Source: Terrirubrum flagellatum
GTDB lineage: Bacteria > Pseudomonadota > Alphaproteobacteria > Rhizobiales > Beijerinckiaceae
Direction of reading: 5' to 3'
NCBI RefSeq assembly: GCF_022059845.1
Contig: NZ_CP091851.1
Span: 5,380,684-5,444,683 of the forward strand
DNA length: 64,000 nucleotides
Shown piece after piece: positions 16,717-24,923 of this stretch. The stretch's first letter is position 1. The number at the start of each line of letters is the position of its first letter. The notes below the pieces were generated by a model. That model saw only the letters and a list, made by a program, of their open reading frames with translations, was not told the DNA's origin and did not search any database. A program made the position numbers and the translations under genes.

Positions 16717-19392
16717 TCAGCCGTAGCTTCGGCTAACCGAGGGTGGAGAGCTGTAGGTAACGACCAGTTGCTGATGTGGCGCAAGGCGCGCCATCAGATT
16801 AGTCGAGCCAGCAACCGTTCGGCCGTCAACTTTGATGTCTGAAACAGTGCCGCCGCCGACGAAGATGTTTTCCCAATCTGCGCCGGCAGTGTAGGCCCAT
16901 GGCGATCCACTCGGCGTCAGTCCATCCGCGCTCTTGGGATCGCGACCTGGGTTTTTGGTCGCGATTGAAGAGCCGCCGATCATTGTGATCGCAGCGGTTC
17001 CAACCTCGAGCCCTGAGACGTAGTTGTGATTCGCAGTGTCGTATTCCTTAACGGCGTCGCCGCTGTTGCTGCGGGCGTCTCCGCCTATGACCTGGTTGTT
17101 GGCGGATGACCCGCGAAATGCGATGCCATCGCCGCCGTTCGACTTGGAATTGACGCCGATGATCTGGCCGCCTGACGAATTGAGAAAATCAACGCCATGG
17201 CCGAGCTGGCCGCCGACGTTGCCGCCGATGACTTTCGTCTCGTTGGAATTGTCGGCCTGAATCCCAGGCATTGAAGCAGTCCGATTCGGTGTCGCGATCT
17301 TCGGATCAACGATCGTGACGCGCGCGCTGTCCTTGATGCGGATTTGGACCTTCGCCGCGGAGATCGATTCAGGACCGGTCAGCGTCACGTCCGTCGCGCT
17401 GACGATATCAATCCCGTGTTCGCCCGCGTTGTTCGAGACGCCGATTACGTCGCTCAGCTTGACCGAGTTGATGCCCTGCCCGCCGGTGAGGTCTTCGATC
17501 TTGACAGCCGATGACCCCGCGTTCCCGCCAAGAGAGTTTCCGGTCACGTTGATGTTGGATCCAGTGATGCGGCGAATAGCGCCAGTGGTTGAAGCCGCGG
17601 CGCGGTGAAGCCGGAAGCCCTGAGCCCATAGGCTTTCCCCGATGATATTGCTGATGTTGATTTCAGCAGTCTCGCTATCCCAATTTGGCTGTCCGAAATT
17701 CTCGATGGAGAGAATTACGAGATCGTCGCCGGAGATGCCGAAGACGCCGTCAATGACGCCTCGATAGGCTGGCGCCAGAAAATGCAGCCCGTCTTCGGCG
17801 TAAAAGCTGAGGCCGGCGCCGGCCGCCGCCCTGCGGAAGTACCCGCAACGGACGCCCTTCACCTCGAAATTCTTCGGAGACAGCAGCGCGCGGTGGCAGA
17901 AGCCAATCAAGGCGCCGTAGATGTCGCCGAGCACGAGGCCGCCACCCATTTCGAAACCGTCCGTTCCGTGGACGGTGATGAAAGGCCCGCCCGTGAAACA
18001 GAAATCGATTGGCGCTCCTGAAGGCGACGCAGTCGCATTGGCCGGAGTTCCCGATCCCAGCTGAAGCGTGACGCTGTTAGCCGCGATGGTTGCGATCGAT
18101 GCGCCGGTCGGAATGTTTGCGTGATGCACGGGCATATTGACCGAGAGGGCCGACGTGCTCGCCAGTCCGGACACCACATTCGAGCCTGATGTCAAGTTGC
18201 CATTAAGCGTGACCGGCGGCGCGGCCTGGATCAGGCCTTCGCCCTTGATGCCTACGTTCGCTCCTCCAATCTTCGTCAACCAGCCAGAGTTGAAACCACC
18301 GAAGACGGACTCATGGAGAACGGTGTGGCCGCCTTCGATCTCGATGAAGACGTTGTCCTTCCAGTCCAGCGCCGCGAAGGTTCCAGCAGGCTTCTTGTAT
18401 CGGGTCGTATATCCACCCGGGAAGACCAAGACGCCGCCTCCGGCCGCGTTGATCGCATTGATGGCGGCCTGAGTAGCGGCGAAGTCGTCCGTGACGCCGT
18501 CCATCGGCGCATTGAAGTCCGCCAGCGAGCGGCGCTCACGCATCTTCTTGAGCACCGTCGGCGCAAGCTTAGTGAATGTGATCGCGCCATCCGCAACCGT
18601 CGCATAAGGGAATGTCTGCCACGCCGAGCCGTCATAATAGCGGGGCGTGTGCGTCGTCGTGTTGAAGTAGATAGCCCCTTCCTGCAGCGGGTTTCCGTTC
18701 GGATCGGTCGCCGGGTCAGAGGCAAAGCGGCCGAGATAGAAGGCCTGGAAATCATCGAAGATCGCTTCAACGGCCGCCTGCACCGATGCCGTCGCTTGAT
18801 CTGAAAGAAGCCGGAAGATCGAACCCTGCCGGACGCCGGCATAGAGACCGCCTGCGACGAGCCCTCCGACCACTGGATTGTTGCCGGCCGACGTCTTTAC
18901 GCTGAGCGGCGTCCCGCCGTTGATCACAACCGTGACGGTCGCGCTCGTGTTTGAGACGAGCACCGGAAGAAACAGAATCTGGCTGCCGTCGCTTGCGCTG
19001 ACGGGCAAGGCCGACGTGACGACGATCGCGTTCGCTGTGCCGGCGCCGCCATTGATCAGCGGGATGACCGAGAACGGAAGATCGCTGATCCGAACCCAGC
19101 TGCCCGTGCCGCTGGCGCCGACCTTCATATACACGCCGTTGTTGCCGAGCGTCGTGTCGGCGACGACCCACGCCATCTTGTTCGCGGAGTAGTTCAGGTT
19201 CGCGTCGAGCAGCGTCTTCGTCTGGAAAACCGCCGCGTCGCCGCCCGCAATGATGGCCTCAATGACGGTTTCAGTCTCGATGCTCCACTGCCGCAGCTCC
19301 GGCTTGTCGGGATTGTTCAGGAGCGAGGCAGGATTGCCGTCGATCTGATAATCGCGAAGGATGTACGCGAGCTTGTTGGTCCAAATAGTCAC
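16717..19392 (-). CDS. Phage tailspike with pectate-lyase-like beta-helix
   Basis: The 891-aa product starts MTIWTNKLAYILRDYQIDG, a particle-binding head region of about 280 residues with a carbohydrate-module-like YYDGSAWQTF strand. Next is DFNAPMDGVTDDFAATQAAI, the hallmark of Pectate_lyase_3 domains. The next 500 residues repeat Asn/Gly/Ser-rich turns (VIGGNVGGQLGHGVDFLNSS, VNSKSNGGDGIAFRGSSANN) as in right-handed parallel beta-helices. Such trimeric spikes bind and often degrade surface polysaccharide. A DGxxDD motif is present, but catalytic residues cannot be assigned. This is the largest gene of the element. Confidence 0.88.
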   Translation of the reverse strand: MTIWTNKLAYILRDYQIDGNPASLLNNPDKPELRQWSIETETVIEAIIAGGDAAVFQTKTLLDANLNYSANKMAWVVADTTLGNNGVYMKVGASGTGSWVRISDLPFSVIPLINGGAGTANAIVVTSALPVSASDGSQILFLPVLVSNTSATVTVVINGGTPLSVKTSAGNNPVVGGLVAGGLYAGVRQGSIFRLLSDQATASVQAAVEAIFDDFQAFYLGRFASDPATDPNGNPLQEGAIYFNTTTHTPRYYDGSAWQTFPYATVADGAITFTKLAPTVLKKMRERRSLADFNAPMDGVTDDFAATQAAINAINAAGGGVLVFPGGYTTRYKKPAGTFAALDWKDNVFIEIEGGHTVLHESVFGGFNSGWLTKIGGANVGIKGEGLIQAAPPVTLNGNLTSGSNVVSGLASTSALSVNMPVHHANIPTGASIATIAANSVTLQLGSGTPANATASPSGAPIDFCFTGGPFITVHGTDGFEMGGGLVLGDIYGALIGFCHRALLSPKNFEVKGVRCGYFRRAAAGAGLSFYAEDGLHFLAPAYRGVIDGVFGISGDDLVILSIENFGQPNWDSETAEINISNIIGESLWAQGFRLHRAAASTTGAIRRITGSNINVTGNSLGGNAGSSAVKIEDLTGGQGINSVKLSDVIGVSNNAGEHGIDIVSATDVTLTGPESISAAKVQIRIKDSARVTIVDPKIATPNRTASMPGIQADNSNETKVIGGNVGGQLGHGVDFLNSSGGQIIGVNSKSNGGDGIAFRGSSANNQVIGGDARSNSGDAVKEYDTANHNYVSGLEVGTAAITMIGGSSIATKNPGRDPKSADGLTPSGSPWAYTAGADWENIFVGGGTVSDIKVDGRTVAGSTNLMARLAPHQQLVVTYSSPPSVSRSYG

Positions 19393-19413
19393 GCAAAACT
19401 CCTTCGACGGCGT

Positions 19414-19698
19414 TTAGTGCTTCGTCTCCGCAGGGATGAACTTCGCGACGGCGCCGAGAAGCTTGTTCTCGAGCGTCTTCACGGCCGCGTCGATGTAGAC
19501 GTCGAGTGCGACTTGCGTGGCGCCGGCGACGGCGAGCTCATGGCATGAGCGGCGAAGGTCGCTCATAAGGACCTTCACGACAGCCTCGAACTCGTCGCTC
19601 GGAACACGGCCATGAGCTCGATCAATCGAGGGAATGAAAACGCTGGCAAGCGTCTCTCCGTCGCGGGCGCCGATCTGTTCAGCTTCTGCGGCGTTCAT
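19414..19698 (-). CDS. Unknown helical phage-element protein (94 aa)
   Basis: The product is almost entirely helical (LMSDLRRSCHELAVAGATQV, YIDAAVKTLENKLLGAVAKF) and acidic at its N-terminus. Its start overlaps the stop of the prohead protease gene by ATGA, so they are coupled, and it precedes the tailspike gene by 21 nt. This placement suggests a virion-assembly helper, but no family is recognised. Confidence 0.6.
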   Translation of the reverse strand: MNAAEAEQIGARDGETLASVFIPSIDRAHGRVPSDEFEAVVKVLMSDLRRSCHELAVAGATQVALDVYIDAAVKTLENKLLGAVAKFIPAETKH

Positions 19699-20276
19699 GG
19701 CGCACCTGCGAGCTTCAGGACCTCAACAGCGCGCAGCCGCTTCTCGCGCTTGGCGTCGACCTGATGTGGCGCTGAAGCGAGCGCGAGCACGTCGACCGCT
19801 CGCCGCCTGGCCCTTGCATCATTCAACGATCGTCCAACGACGAGGGCTTCGGGATTCGCGGGGATTGACACGACGGATAGTTCGACCAGCTCCCACTTGT
19901 TGAATGTCAGGCCGCCGCCTTTTCTCGGCGCCGCGTCGATCGGACGGAACCCGACCGAAACGCTCTGCAGAACTCCGGATTTCGTGAGACCGCAGTATTC
20001 GTCGGCCTTCTCGCTGATCCCCGCTGGGGCGAAGGTGATCAGCGCTTCGACGCGCCCATCCTTGACTTCGCATGATGCTGTGCCGATCGGCTTCGTCGGG
20101 TCATGGTTGGCAAGCACGATGGGATTGCGCCGAAAGTTCGCGAGATCGGCGCCTTCAGCTTTCATGATGTCGCCAACACGATCAGGCGTCGCCGTGCTTG
20201 CGATCACCTTGATCTGACGATCGCCGAGTCCTTGGGCCGCGACGACCGCGGATGGCAGAAATTTGCGCTCGATCAT
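19695..20276 (-). CDS. HK97-family prohead protease
   Basis: The 193-aa serine protease normally cleaves the capsid delta domain or scaffold during head maturation. It starts IERKFLP, has RVGDIMKAEGADL, the histidine-containing NPIVLANHDPTKPIG and the nucleophile region KSGVLQSVSVGFRP, then a WELVELSVVSIPANPEALV strand typical of the family. The length is normal. A portal and a major capsid gene would be expected beside it, but none is recognised in the window, so its substrate is unclear. Confidence 0.88.
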   Translation of the reverse strand: MIERKFLPSAVVAAQGLGDRQIKVIASTATPDRVGDIMKAEGADLANFRRNPIVLANHDPTKPIGTASCEVKDGRVEALITFAPAGISEKADEYCGLTKSGVLQSVSVGFRPIDAAPRKGGGLTFNKWELVELSVVSIPANPEALVVGRSLNDARARRRAVDVLALASAPHQVDAKREKRLRAVEVLKLAGAP

Positions 20277-21079
20277 GCCAGCACCTCGACAAATTTGACG
20301 GCGCTGTTTTCGGCGGCGCGGCGGGCGATGAACTCGGGGAGATCGATTTCATCGCCGACCGCGAGCTGCTCGCCGTCGGGTGCCTCGTAGCCTGATTTGA
20401 GACAGGTCACCCGAATGAATCCGGCTGGCGGCTTTTCCGGCAGCGGCGGCCGCTGACGCTTTTTCGGCTTCTCCGGCGGAGCGGCGGGCGCAGGTTTCTC
20501 CGCCATCCTCGGCTTTGGCGGAGCCGGCGGCGGCGAGGGCTTCACAACGACATGGTCGCCATCCCGAGCGCGATCGAGAGCGTTCTCAAAAAGTTGGAGC
20601 GCGTCGGTAGTCAGTATGAGAGGCAGCTGCGGGAATCGCGCGGCCGCTTCACGGTCGAAGCTGGCGGAATGAGCTTCTGCTGCTACGGCGATCATGGCGT
20701 CGCGTTTCTCGATCGCGGCCTTGAACGCCGCGGCGAAGTCGAGTGCAGCGGCGTCGTGCTGCTCGCGCAGAGAAACCCACAAGCGACGGCGCGCGTCGGT
20801 CTGTGCTTCATGCAGCCTGGCGAGGAGGCGAGGTTCGAGCTCGTCCAGGCGCTCAAGTGTCAGCCGATGACGATCCGCTTCAGCATCGATCTTCGCAATT
20901 TCGTCGTCGGAATCATCGACGAGGAGCAGCTCGCGCCGGCGCGCATTTGCGGCCGTCACCGCCGCCGACACGGCTTGGCGCTCCTGGGCGAGTTTCGCCA
21001 AAGCCGCTTCGGTTTCGCGCGCGGCGGCGGTCGGGTCCTTCGGTGGGCGGCGGCCGAGAAGTGATGAAATCAGGCCCAT
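20273..21079 (-). CDS. Coiled-coil phage-element protein (268 aa)
   Basis: The product starts MGLISSLLGRRPPKDPT. It has a long charged coiled coil from about residue 20 to 135 (AKLAQERQAVSAAVTAANAR, LDELEPRLLARLHEAQTDAR), a Pro/Lys-rich hinge, and a small C-terminal domain with IRVTCLKSGYEAPDGEQLAV and ENSAVKFVEVLA. Its stop overlaps the protease start. A scaffold-like or head-completion role would fit both the coiled coil and the neighbour, but the family is not recognised. Confidence 0.6.
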   Translation of the reverse strand: MGLISSLLGRRPPKDPTAAARETEAALAKLAQERQAVSAAVTAANARRRELLLVDDSDDEIAKIDAEADRHRLTLERLDELEPRLLARLHEAQTDARRRLWVSLREQHDAAALDFAAAFKAAIEKRDAMIAVAAEAHSASFDREAAARFPQLPLILTTDALQLFENALDRARDGDHVVVKPSPPPAPPKPRMAEKPAPAAPPEKPKKRQRPPLPEKPPAGFIRVTCLKSGYEAPDGEQLAVGDEIDLPEFIARRAAENSAVKFVEVLA

Positions 21080-21376
21080 TCAGCGGCTCGCGTCTTTCAG
21101 GATGCACAACGTCGCCGTCGCGCTCGAAACGCGGCGGCAGAAGTAGGGGACGCTCCAGCCAGCGTAGAGATGCATCGTGAGTGGCGACGCGTCGTCATTT
21201 CCGATGGGAAGAAAGGTCACATCGCCCTCTGCGAGCGCCATGATCTGGCGCGGGATTTCGGAGAAATCGGCGTTGGCGGGAGTCAGAATGGCGCCGCTGT
21301 AGGCGTAGGCGCCGCCGGTGCTGAAACCAGCGTCTCGCAGGATCAGCGCTTTGCGCGCGTTAGGGTCGACAGACAT
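21080..21376 (-). CDS. Spike-base-like phage protein, paralogue 1
   Basis: The 98-aa product reads MSVDPNARKALILRDAG, then GDVTFLPIGNDDASPLTMHL and YAGWSVPYFCRRVSSATATL. The pattern of a strand, a threonine-value strand and a closing R-V/I-x-S-A-T-A-T-L segment resembles the short spike-base family of gene transfer agents and rhizobial phages. The next upstream gene is a same-length paralogue with about half of the residues shared, so the pair arose by tandem duplication. The stop codon abuts the start of the coiled-coil gene. Confidence 0.6.
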   Translation of the reverse strand: MSVDPNARKALILRDAGFSTGGAYAYSGAILTPANADFSEIPRQIMALAEGDVTFLPIGNDDASPLTMHLYAGWSVPYFCRRVSSATATLCILKDASR

Positions 21377-21385
21377 AGCGGGCCC

Positions 21386-21682
21386 TCAGAGATCGAGATC
21401 TTCGACGGTCGCAAGCGTCCCTGAGGCGGCGGTGATGCGACGCACGAAAAACGGCATCGTCCGACCGGCGTCGAGATAGATCGTGAGCGGCGAGGCATCG
21501 TCTTGGTCGACGGGGAGGAAGGTGACGTTGCCGGCGGTCAGCGCAACGATATTTCTCGGGATGACCGAAAAATCGTTGTTCGAGGGCACGATCAGCGCGC
21601 CTTTCCCGCCGATGTAGCCGGGCCCCCTGACATTTCCGTACTTCGTCAGAAAAGCTTTTCGAGTTGCAGGGTCTAAAGGCAC
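21386..21682 (-). CDS. Spike-base-like phage protein, paralogue 2
   Basis: The 98-aa product starts with GTG at 21682 (VPLDPATRKAFLTKYGNVRG), preceded by CGGAG at good spacing; the longer frame upstream looks non-coding. It shares NDFSVIPRNIVALTAGNVTF and DDASPLTIYLDAG with the neighbouring 98-aa protein. Both probably form beta-sandwich subunits at the tail tip, near the tailspike attachment. That role is inferred from resemblance and context. Confidence 0.6.
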   Translation of the reverse strand: MPLDPATRKAFLTKYGNVRGPGYIGGKGALIVPSNNDFSVIPRNIVALTAGNVTFLPVDQDDASPLTIYLDAGRTMPFFVRRITAASGTLATVEDLDL

Positions 21683-21752
21683 GGCCGACTCCGTTCTGCG
21701 CGGAGAGTGCGGCCATCGGGTTTGCAGTTTCCAGACCGACTGCAAACTATTT

Positions 21753-22157
21753 TTAGGGACGCTCGAAGATGTCCAGGATCGCACGCCAGGAGAGCGCGCG
21801 ACCACGGTTGAGTCGACATAGCCGATGCAGGGCTTGGCGCTTCGTGCTGCCGGACGGCGCCGAGTCGATTTCCTGAAGCCACGCGGTTGAAGCGTATCGC
21901 TCCCACTCGCTCGCCAGCGCTTTCGCGGCGCCCGACGGCGTCATGGCGGCGAACAATCCACGCGCCTCCCTGATCGCCTTGTCGCGCTCGCCGCGCTCAG
22001 CAGCGGACATCGGCCATTCAAGGCGCGGAGCTGGACGCAGCGCGATCTCAAGGGCGAGCTCGCGCAGCCGCTCGCCATCTTCCGCAGGCAATTTCTCCGA
22101 GGTGACACGGAGCCAGTGGGAAGTTTCGAGACGCGGTTTTTCGGTCAAAGTGTGCAT
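21753..22157 (-). CDS. Unknown helical phage-element protein (134 aa)
   Basis: The product starts MHTLTEKPRLETSHWLRVTS and is rich in Arg and Glu, with helices such as DGERLRELALEIAL and ERDKAIREARGLFAAM. The end is RGRALSWRAILDIFERP. It could be a nucleic-acid-associated or regulatory protein. No family is recognised. It lies in the middle of the minus-strand gene series with a 70-nt gap to the spike-base gene. Confidence 0.55.
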   Translation of the reverse strand: MHTLTEKPRLETSHWLRVTSEKLPAEDGERLRELALEIALRPAPRLEWPMSAAERGERDKAIREARGLFAAMTPSGAAKALASEWERYASTAWLQEIDSAPSGSTKRQALHRLCRLNRGRALSWRAILDIFERP

Positions 22158-22243
22158 CCTGTCGAAAATTTCGACCGCGAAAAAAATTTGTGCGGATGAG
22201 CACCGGGCGGTTGAGGCCCCTCGCGCCCATTAGGAAAAACCCC

Positions 22244-22741
22244 CTACCCCCCGGTGAGGTCGATCGGGCGGCGATCGTCCAACTCCTGGTCGGGCGCGAT
22301 CCCGAGCCGCTCGAGAACTTCGCGCGCCGCGGCCTCCTGCCTCGACTTCGCCGACGGTCGCCGTGTCGTGACCTTCGATGCATGGGCGGGCTGCGCGTCA
22401 GCCGGTTCCACCTGATCCGGCGCAGCCGACCTCGAAAAGTCGCGGCGTTCTTCGACAAACGGCGCCGGCGGCCTGATAGGTCGCGAGGCGATCAATCGTT
22501 CTCGACGGCGTTGGCGACGCTTGGCCGCCTGAGCAGCCAAGAATGGATTTTCCTCAAGGAAGCATTCGAACTCCCCGACGACAGTCGGTCTATTGGGATC
22601 AGGCACGAAAGGTTCGTTTGCGAACGCGATAAGGCGCAGCACGCCGAAGTGGACAGAGAACCATCTGCGGCCGTCGTCGCTGACGCGCTCTTGCAGAATA
22701 CCGAGGGGAACACGCTGTCGCGGAGGTCGATCGCCCGTCAT
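22244..22741 (-). CDS. Unknown phage-element protein (165 aa)
   Basis: The product starts MTGDRPPRQRVPLGILQERV, with ATG overlapping the stop of the preceding gene (ATGA). A folded N-terminal half (GRRWFSVHFGVLRLIAFANE) is followed by an Arg/Pro-rich, probably disordered half ending in EAAAREVLERLGIAPDQELD. No family is recognised. The basic second half suggests nucleic-acid binding. Confidence 0.55.
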   Translation of the reverse strand: MTGDRPPRQRVPLGILQERVSDDGRRWFSVHFGVLRLIAFANEPFVPDPNRPTVVGEFECFLEENPFLAAQAAKRRQRRRERLIASRPIRPPAPFVEERRDFSRSAAPDQVEPADAQPAHASKVTTRRPSAKSRQEAAAREVLERLGIAPDQELDDRRPIDLTGG

Positions 22742-23802
22742 ACGACCGCCTCCGCGCACAACTGGCGCGTATCGGAAGATACTCCCGCTGTGAGATTCTT
22801 GCGGCGACGCGATCTTCCAGACTTGAGCTCAATATCGAGGCGCGCGGTCGCCTCAGCTCCCGCGCTCGATCGAGGAGCGGGACCGTGAGCTTCGATTTGC
22901 GAGATTGTACGCCGGCGCCGCTGCTCAGCCCTGATAGGCTTGCGCTCTTCACCGCTCCGAGACGATCGTTGCGGCGGAGGGGCCACGTCCCCGACCGCCG
23001 TCGCGCGATGCTGGCACAGGTGAGTCGCGTCGATATTCTGTCCCTTCGGGACTCCGTCGCGACCTACCTGTGCCAAATTTTCCGACGTGCTCGCCGCGCG
23101 TCGACGATACCAGGTCCGGCGGCTGATCCCTTCGATGATCCACGGTTTCAACTGTTCTGCGGAGTGTTCCTCATAGACTTTGCGCGGCCGCCTGTTGGGG
23201 TGCTCCTGTAGCCGCTTTTCCTGGAGGCGCTCACGATCCGCTGCTCGCTTCACCTGCCTCGCGTCGGCCAGCCGGTCGGCTTTAGGCCGGTCGACCGCTC
23301 CGAACGATCGGAGCTGGAGAGCCTCGCGCTCGGCCGCAGTCACGCTGAAGAGCTTGGCGAGCGCATCGCCGGCGACGAGGCCGCAAGACTGCCGGCGCTC
23401 GTTTTCCATCGCAATGTTGGCGCAGATGCGTTCAACGAACTCCAGATCGCATTCATGGCCGACGTCGATCGTGTCACGTTGGACCGCCTCGGCCAGGTCT
23501 TCGTCGCCGCGGAACCGCCAGCGATGGACCATCGAATTGTGCTCGCCGGTCACCACGCGAACGACATTGCCGGACGATGCTGATGCGCGGGTCTGAGCAA
23601 ACGCCCAGACCCAAAGCTCCTCGTTCCAGAACTGGCCGGTCGCGTCGAAGTACGCAGCGAGGCGCTTTAACTCCGCGATTCTGCTCTGCGCAATCTGCCG
23701 CCGTCGAGCCGCACCGCGGAAATCGACACGATGAATCGGAGCGGCTGAAATTGATGTCGAGACAGCGAGTATGGGAGTAGGAGAACGATCATGTTTCGTC
23801 AT
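22738..23802 (-). CDS. Putative DNA-binding replication or regulation protein of the element
   Basis: The product of about 354 aa has a central helical region (RRRQIAQSRIAELKRLAAYF, FGAVDRPKADRLADARQVKR) and a helix-turn-helix-like KPWIIEGISRRTWYRRR at about residue 230, a motif recurring in rhizobial phage proteins whose DNA-binding helix follows a KPW opening. The tail is basic and low-complexity. The start is uncertain: ATG at 23820 or 23802, neither with a strong ribosome site. It overlaps the upstream 119-aa frame. The function is inferred only from this motif and from its position at the head of the phage gene series. Confidence 0.55.
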   Translation of the reverse strand: MTKHDRSPTPILAVSTSISAAPIHRVDFRGAARRRQIAQSRIAELKRLAAYFDATGQFWNEELWVWAFAQTRASASSGNVVRVVTGEHNSMVHRWRFRGDEDLAEAVQRDTIDVGHECDLEFVERICANIAMENERRQSCGLVAGDALAKLFSVTAAEREALQLRSFGAVDRPKADRLADARQVKRAADRERLQEKRLQEHPNRRPRKVYEEHSAEQLKPWIIEGISRRTWYRRRAASTSENLAQVGRDGVPKGQNIDATHLCQHRATAVGDVAPPPQRSSRSGEERKPIRAEQRRRRTISQIEAHGPAPRSSAGAEATARLDIELKSGRSRRRKNLTAGVSSDTRQLCAEAVV

Positions 23803-24148
23803 GACCGGACCCACACGCATAAATTTTTGTTGCGCTAAGGGCGGTGACTGGTGTATCGATCAGCTCGCCCAAGTCCCTTTGAAGAATGCCCGCGCCGCTC
23901 CCGGTTTCGCCGACCGGGGCGGCGCTTTCATTTCCGCCGCCGGGGTCTGGCGGTTTGGGGAGCTCGAAAAATTCCACTTTCTCTTCAAAGGTGGGTGAAC
24001 GCCCCAAAATTGAGGGCAAGTCTATGATTTTTGCGTATTTCCAGCGTTCCCTAGGGAGCGCCAGCGACGCCGTGGACTCCAACTTCTCCAGCGCATCGTC
24101 GGCCAATGACGCGCCCGCCTGTCGCGCGCTCTTGATCGCTCTCGTCAT
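23789..24148 (-). CDS. Reading frame crossing the right attachment site (119 aa)
   Basis: The frame starts ATG 24148, overlapping the upstream stop (ATGA). The helical N-terminus (ARQAGASLADDALEKLES) reaches LALPRERW, which is encoded by the 15-bp att copy itself. The remainder, with EEKVEFFELPKPPDP and a Gly/Ser-rich tail, lies inside the element. If recombination occurs here, the protein is a hybrid of flank and element sequence. No family is recognised, and parts may be non-functional. Confidence 0.45.
   Translation of the reverse strand: MTRAIKSARQAGASLADDALEKLESTASLALPRERWKYAKIIDLPSILGRSPTFEEKVEFFELPKPPDPGGGNESAAPVGETGSGAGILQRDLGELIDTPVTALSATKIYACGSGHDET
24049..24063 (+). repeat. Right attachment core (attR)
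   Basis: This is an exact 15-bp copy of the tRNA-Glu 3' end (CCCTAGGGAGCGCCA) in the same orientation as at 8017-8031, with no other tRNA part around it. Chance occurrence in a window this size is very unlikely, so it is read as the right recombination core of the integrated element. Confidence 0.75.
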
Positions 24149-24489
24149 CCAGCTTCTTTCCGCACTTCCCGATAGGCGGCGATCTCGTTCGTCGCGCGTC
24201 CGAGTTCATCCCGGCGAAAGCTTGCGACGACCGTGAATGCGTCGCCTCCGAAGAGTTTCTGAAACTCCCAAGCATCGGCATCGCGCGAGAAGCAGAAAAT
24301 GATCGTGCCGCGATTCTTGCCGCGCGATCTGATCTTGCCGCCCGCCTCGTTCACAACGCCCATCATCGCAATCAGGAGCGCGCTCCATTCAGCCAAAGTT
24401 TGATTTCGCCGCGCGGGGACCTCTACCTGATAGGGCCAGCCGGCTGCGATCGCCGCTTCGCTCAGCGCGTTCCTGTCGCGCGCCGTCAT
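24145..24489 (-). CDS. Unknown protein in LexA-box-headed operon (114 aa)
   Basis: The product starts MTARDRNALSEAAIAAGWPY and contains a hydrophobic helix (LAEWSALLIAMMGVVNEAGG) and a basic-then-beta part (SRGKNRGTIIFCFSRDADAW). A C-terminal helix follows. Both ends are coupled to neighbours by ATGA overlaps. It lies outside the att-defined element. No family is recognised. Confidence 0.55.
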   Translation of the reverse strand: MTARDRNALSEAAIAAGWPYQVEVPARRNQTLAEWSALLIAMMGVVNEAGGKIRSRGKNRGTIIFCFSRDADAWEFQKLFGGDAFTVVASFRRDELGRATNEIAAYREVRKEAG

Positions 24490-24923
24490 TTGGTTGTTCC
24501 CACGCGCCGTCGCCAGGCGATGAAATCGCCGCCGCGACGATAGCCCGGCGACATGGCCGCGCGCGCGTCCGCGGCGAGCGCATCGATATCATGGAGGAGG
24601 GCGGCGATCGTTGCGCGCGCGTCGCCATTGAATTCCGCCAGAGCTTCATCGATCGCCGTCTCTTCGTCGAGGCGCGAAGATGAAGGCTGCGCGGCTGAGC
24701 AAACCCGCCATGACCGTGTCGTTTCAGCGCCGTGGCCGCATTCGAGCCGGAGCGCGGCGACGACGTCGCTGATCACGGCGTCATAGCCATAGAAGCGCAT
24801 CAATTCGCGCACGCCATGATCATCGCTGCGCAAGCATGTTGCGCAGGCGACGCGCAGAACCGGCGTCGCATGCGCGATGTCGCACAGTCGCTCGGCCGGC
24901 GGTTCAGGCGCCTGCGCTGACAT
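24486..24923 (-). CDS. Unknown protein with cysteine-rich N-terminal half (145 aa)
   Basis: The product starts MSAQAPEPPAERLCDIAHAT and has a CATCLRSDDHGVRELMRFYG segment and RLECGHGAE, giving four to five Cys/His residues that could bind zinc. A helical, acidic second half (AIDEALAEFNGDARATIAAL) follows. Its start lies inside the 3' end of the first gene of the operon, a 20-nt overlap, and its stop overlaps the next start. No named family is recognised. Confidence 0.5.
   Translation of the reverse strand: MSAQAPEPPAERLCDIAHATPVLRVACATCLRSDDHGVRELMRFYGYDAVISDVVAALRLECGHGAETTRSWRVCSAAQPSSSRLDEETAIDEALAEFNGDARATIAALLHDIDALAADARAAMSPGYRRGGDFIAWRRRVGTTK

Larger units (their letters stand above)
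8017..24063. mobile_element. Integrated phage-like element at tRNA-Glu
   Basis: The bounds are the 15-bp direct repeats derived from the tRNA-Glu 3' end. Inside are a tyrosine integrase, ribbon-helix-helix regulators, a HK97-type prohead protease, spike-base-like proteins, a pectate-lyase-fold tailspike and many small coupled unknown genes on the minus strand, plus a plus-strand cargo block. No terminase, portal or major capsid gene was recognised. It is therefore likely a prophage remnant or a satellite that borrows capsids. The coupled gene series on the right runs through the att copy, which complicates the right boundary. Confidence 0.7.
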
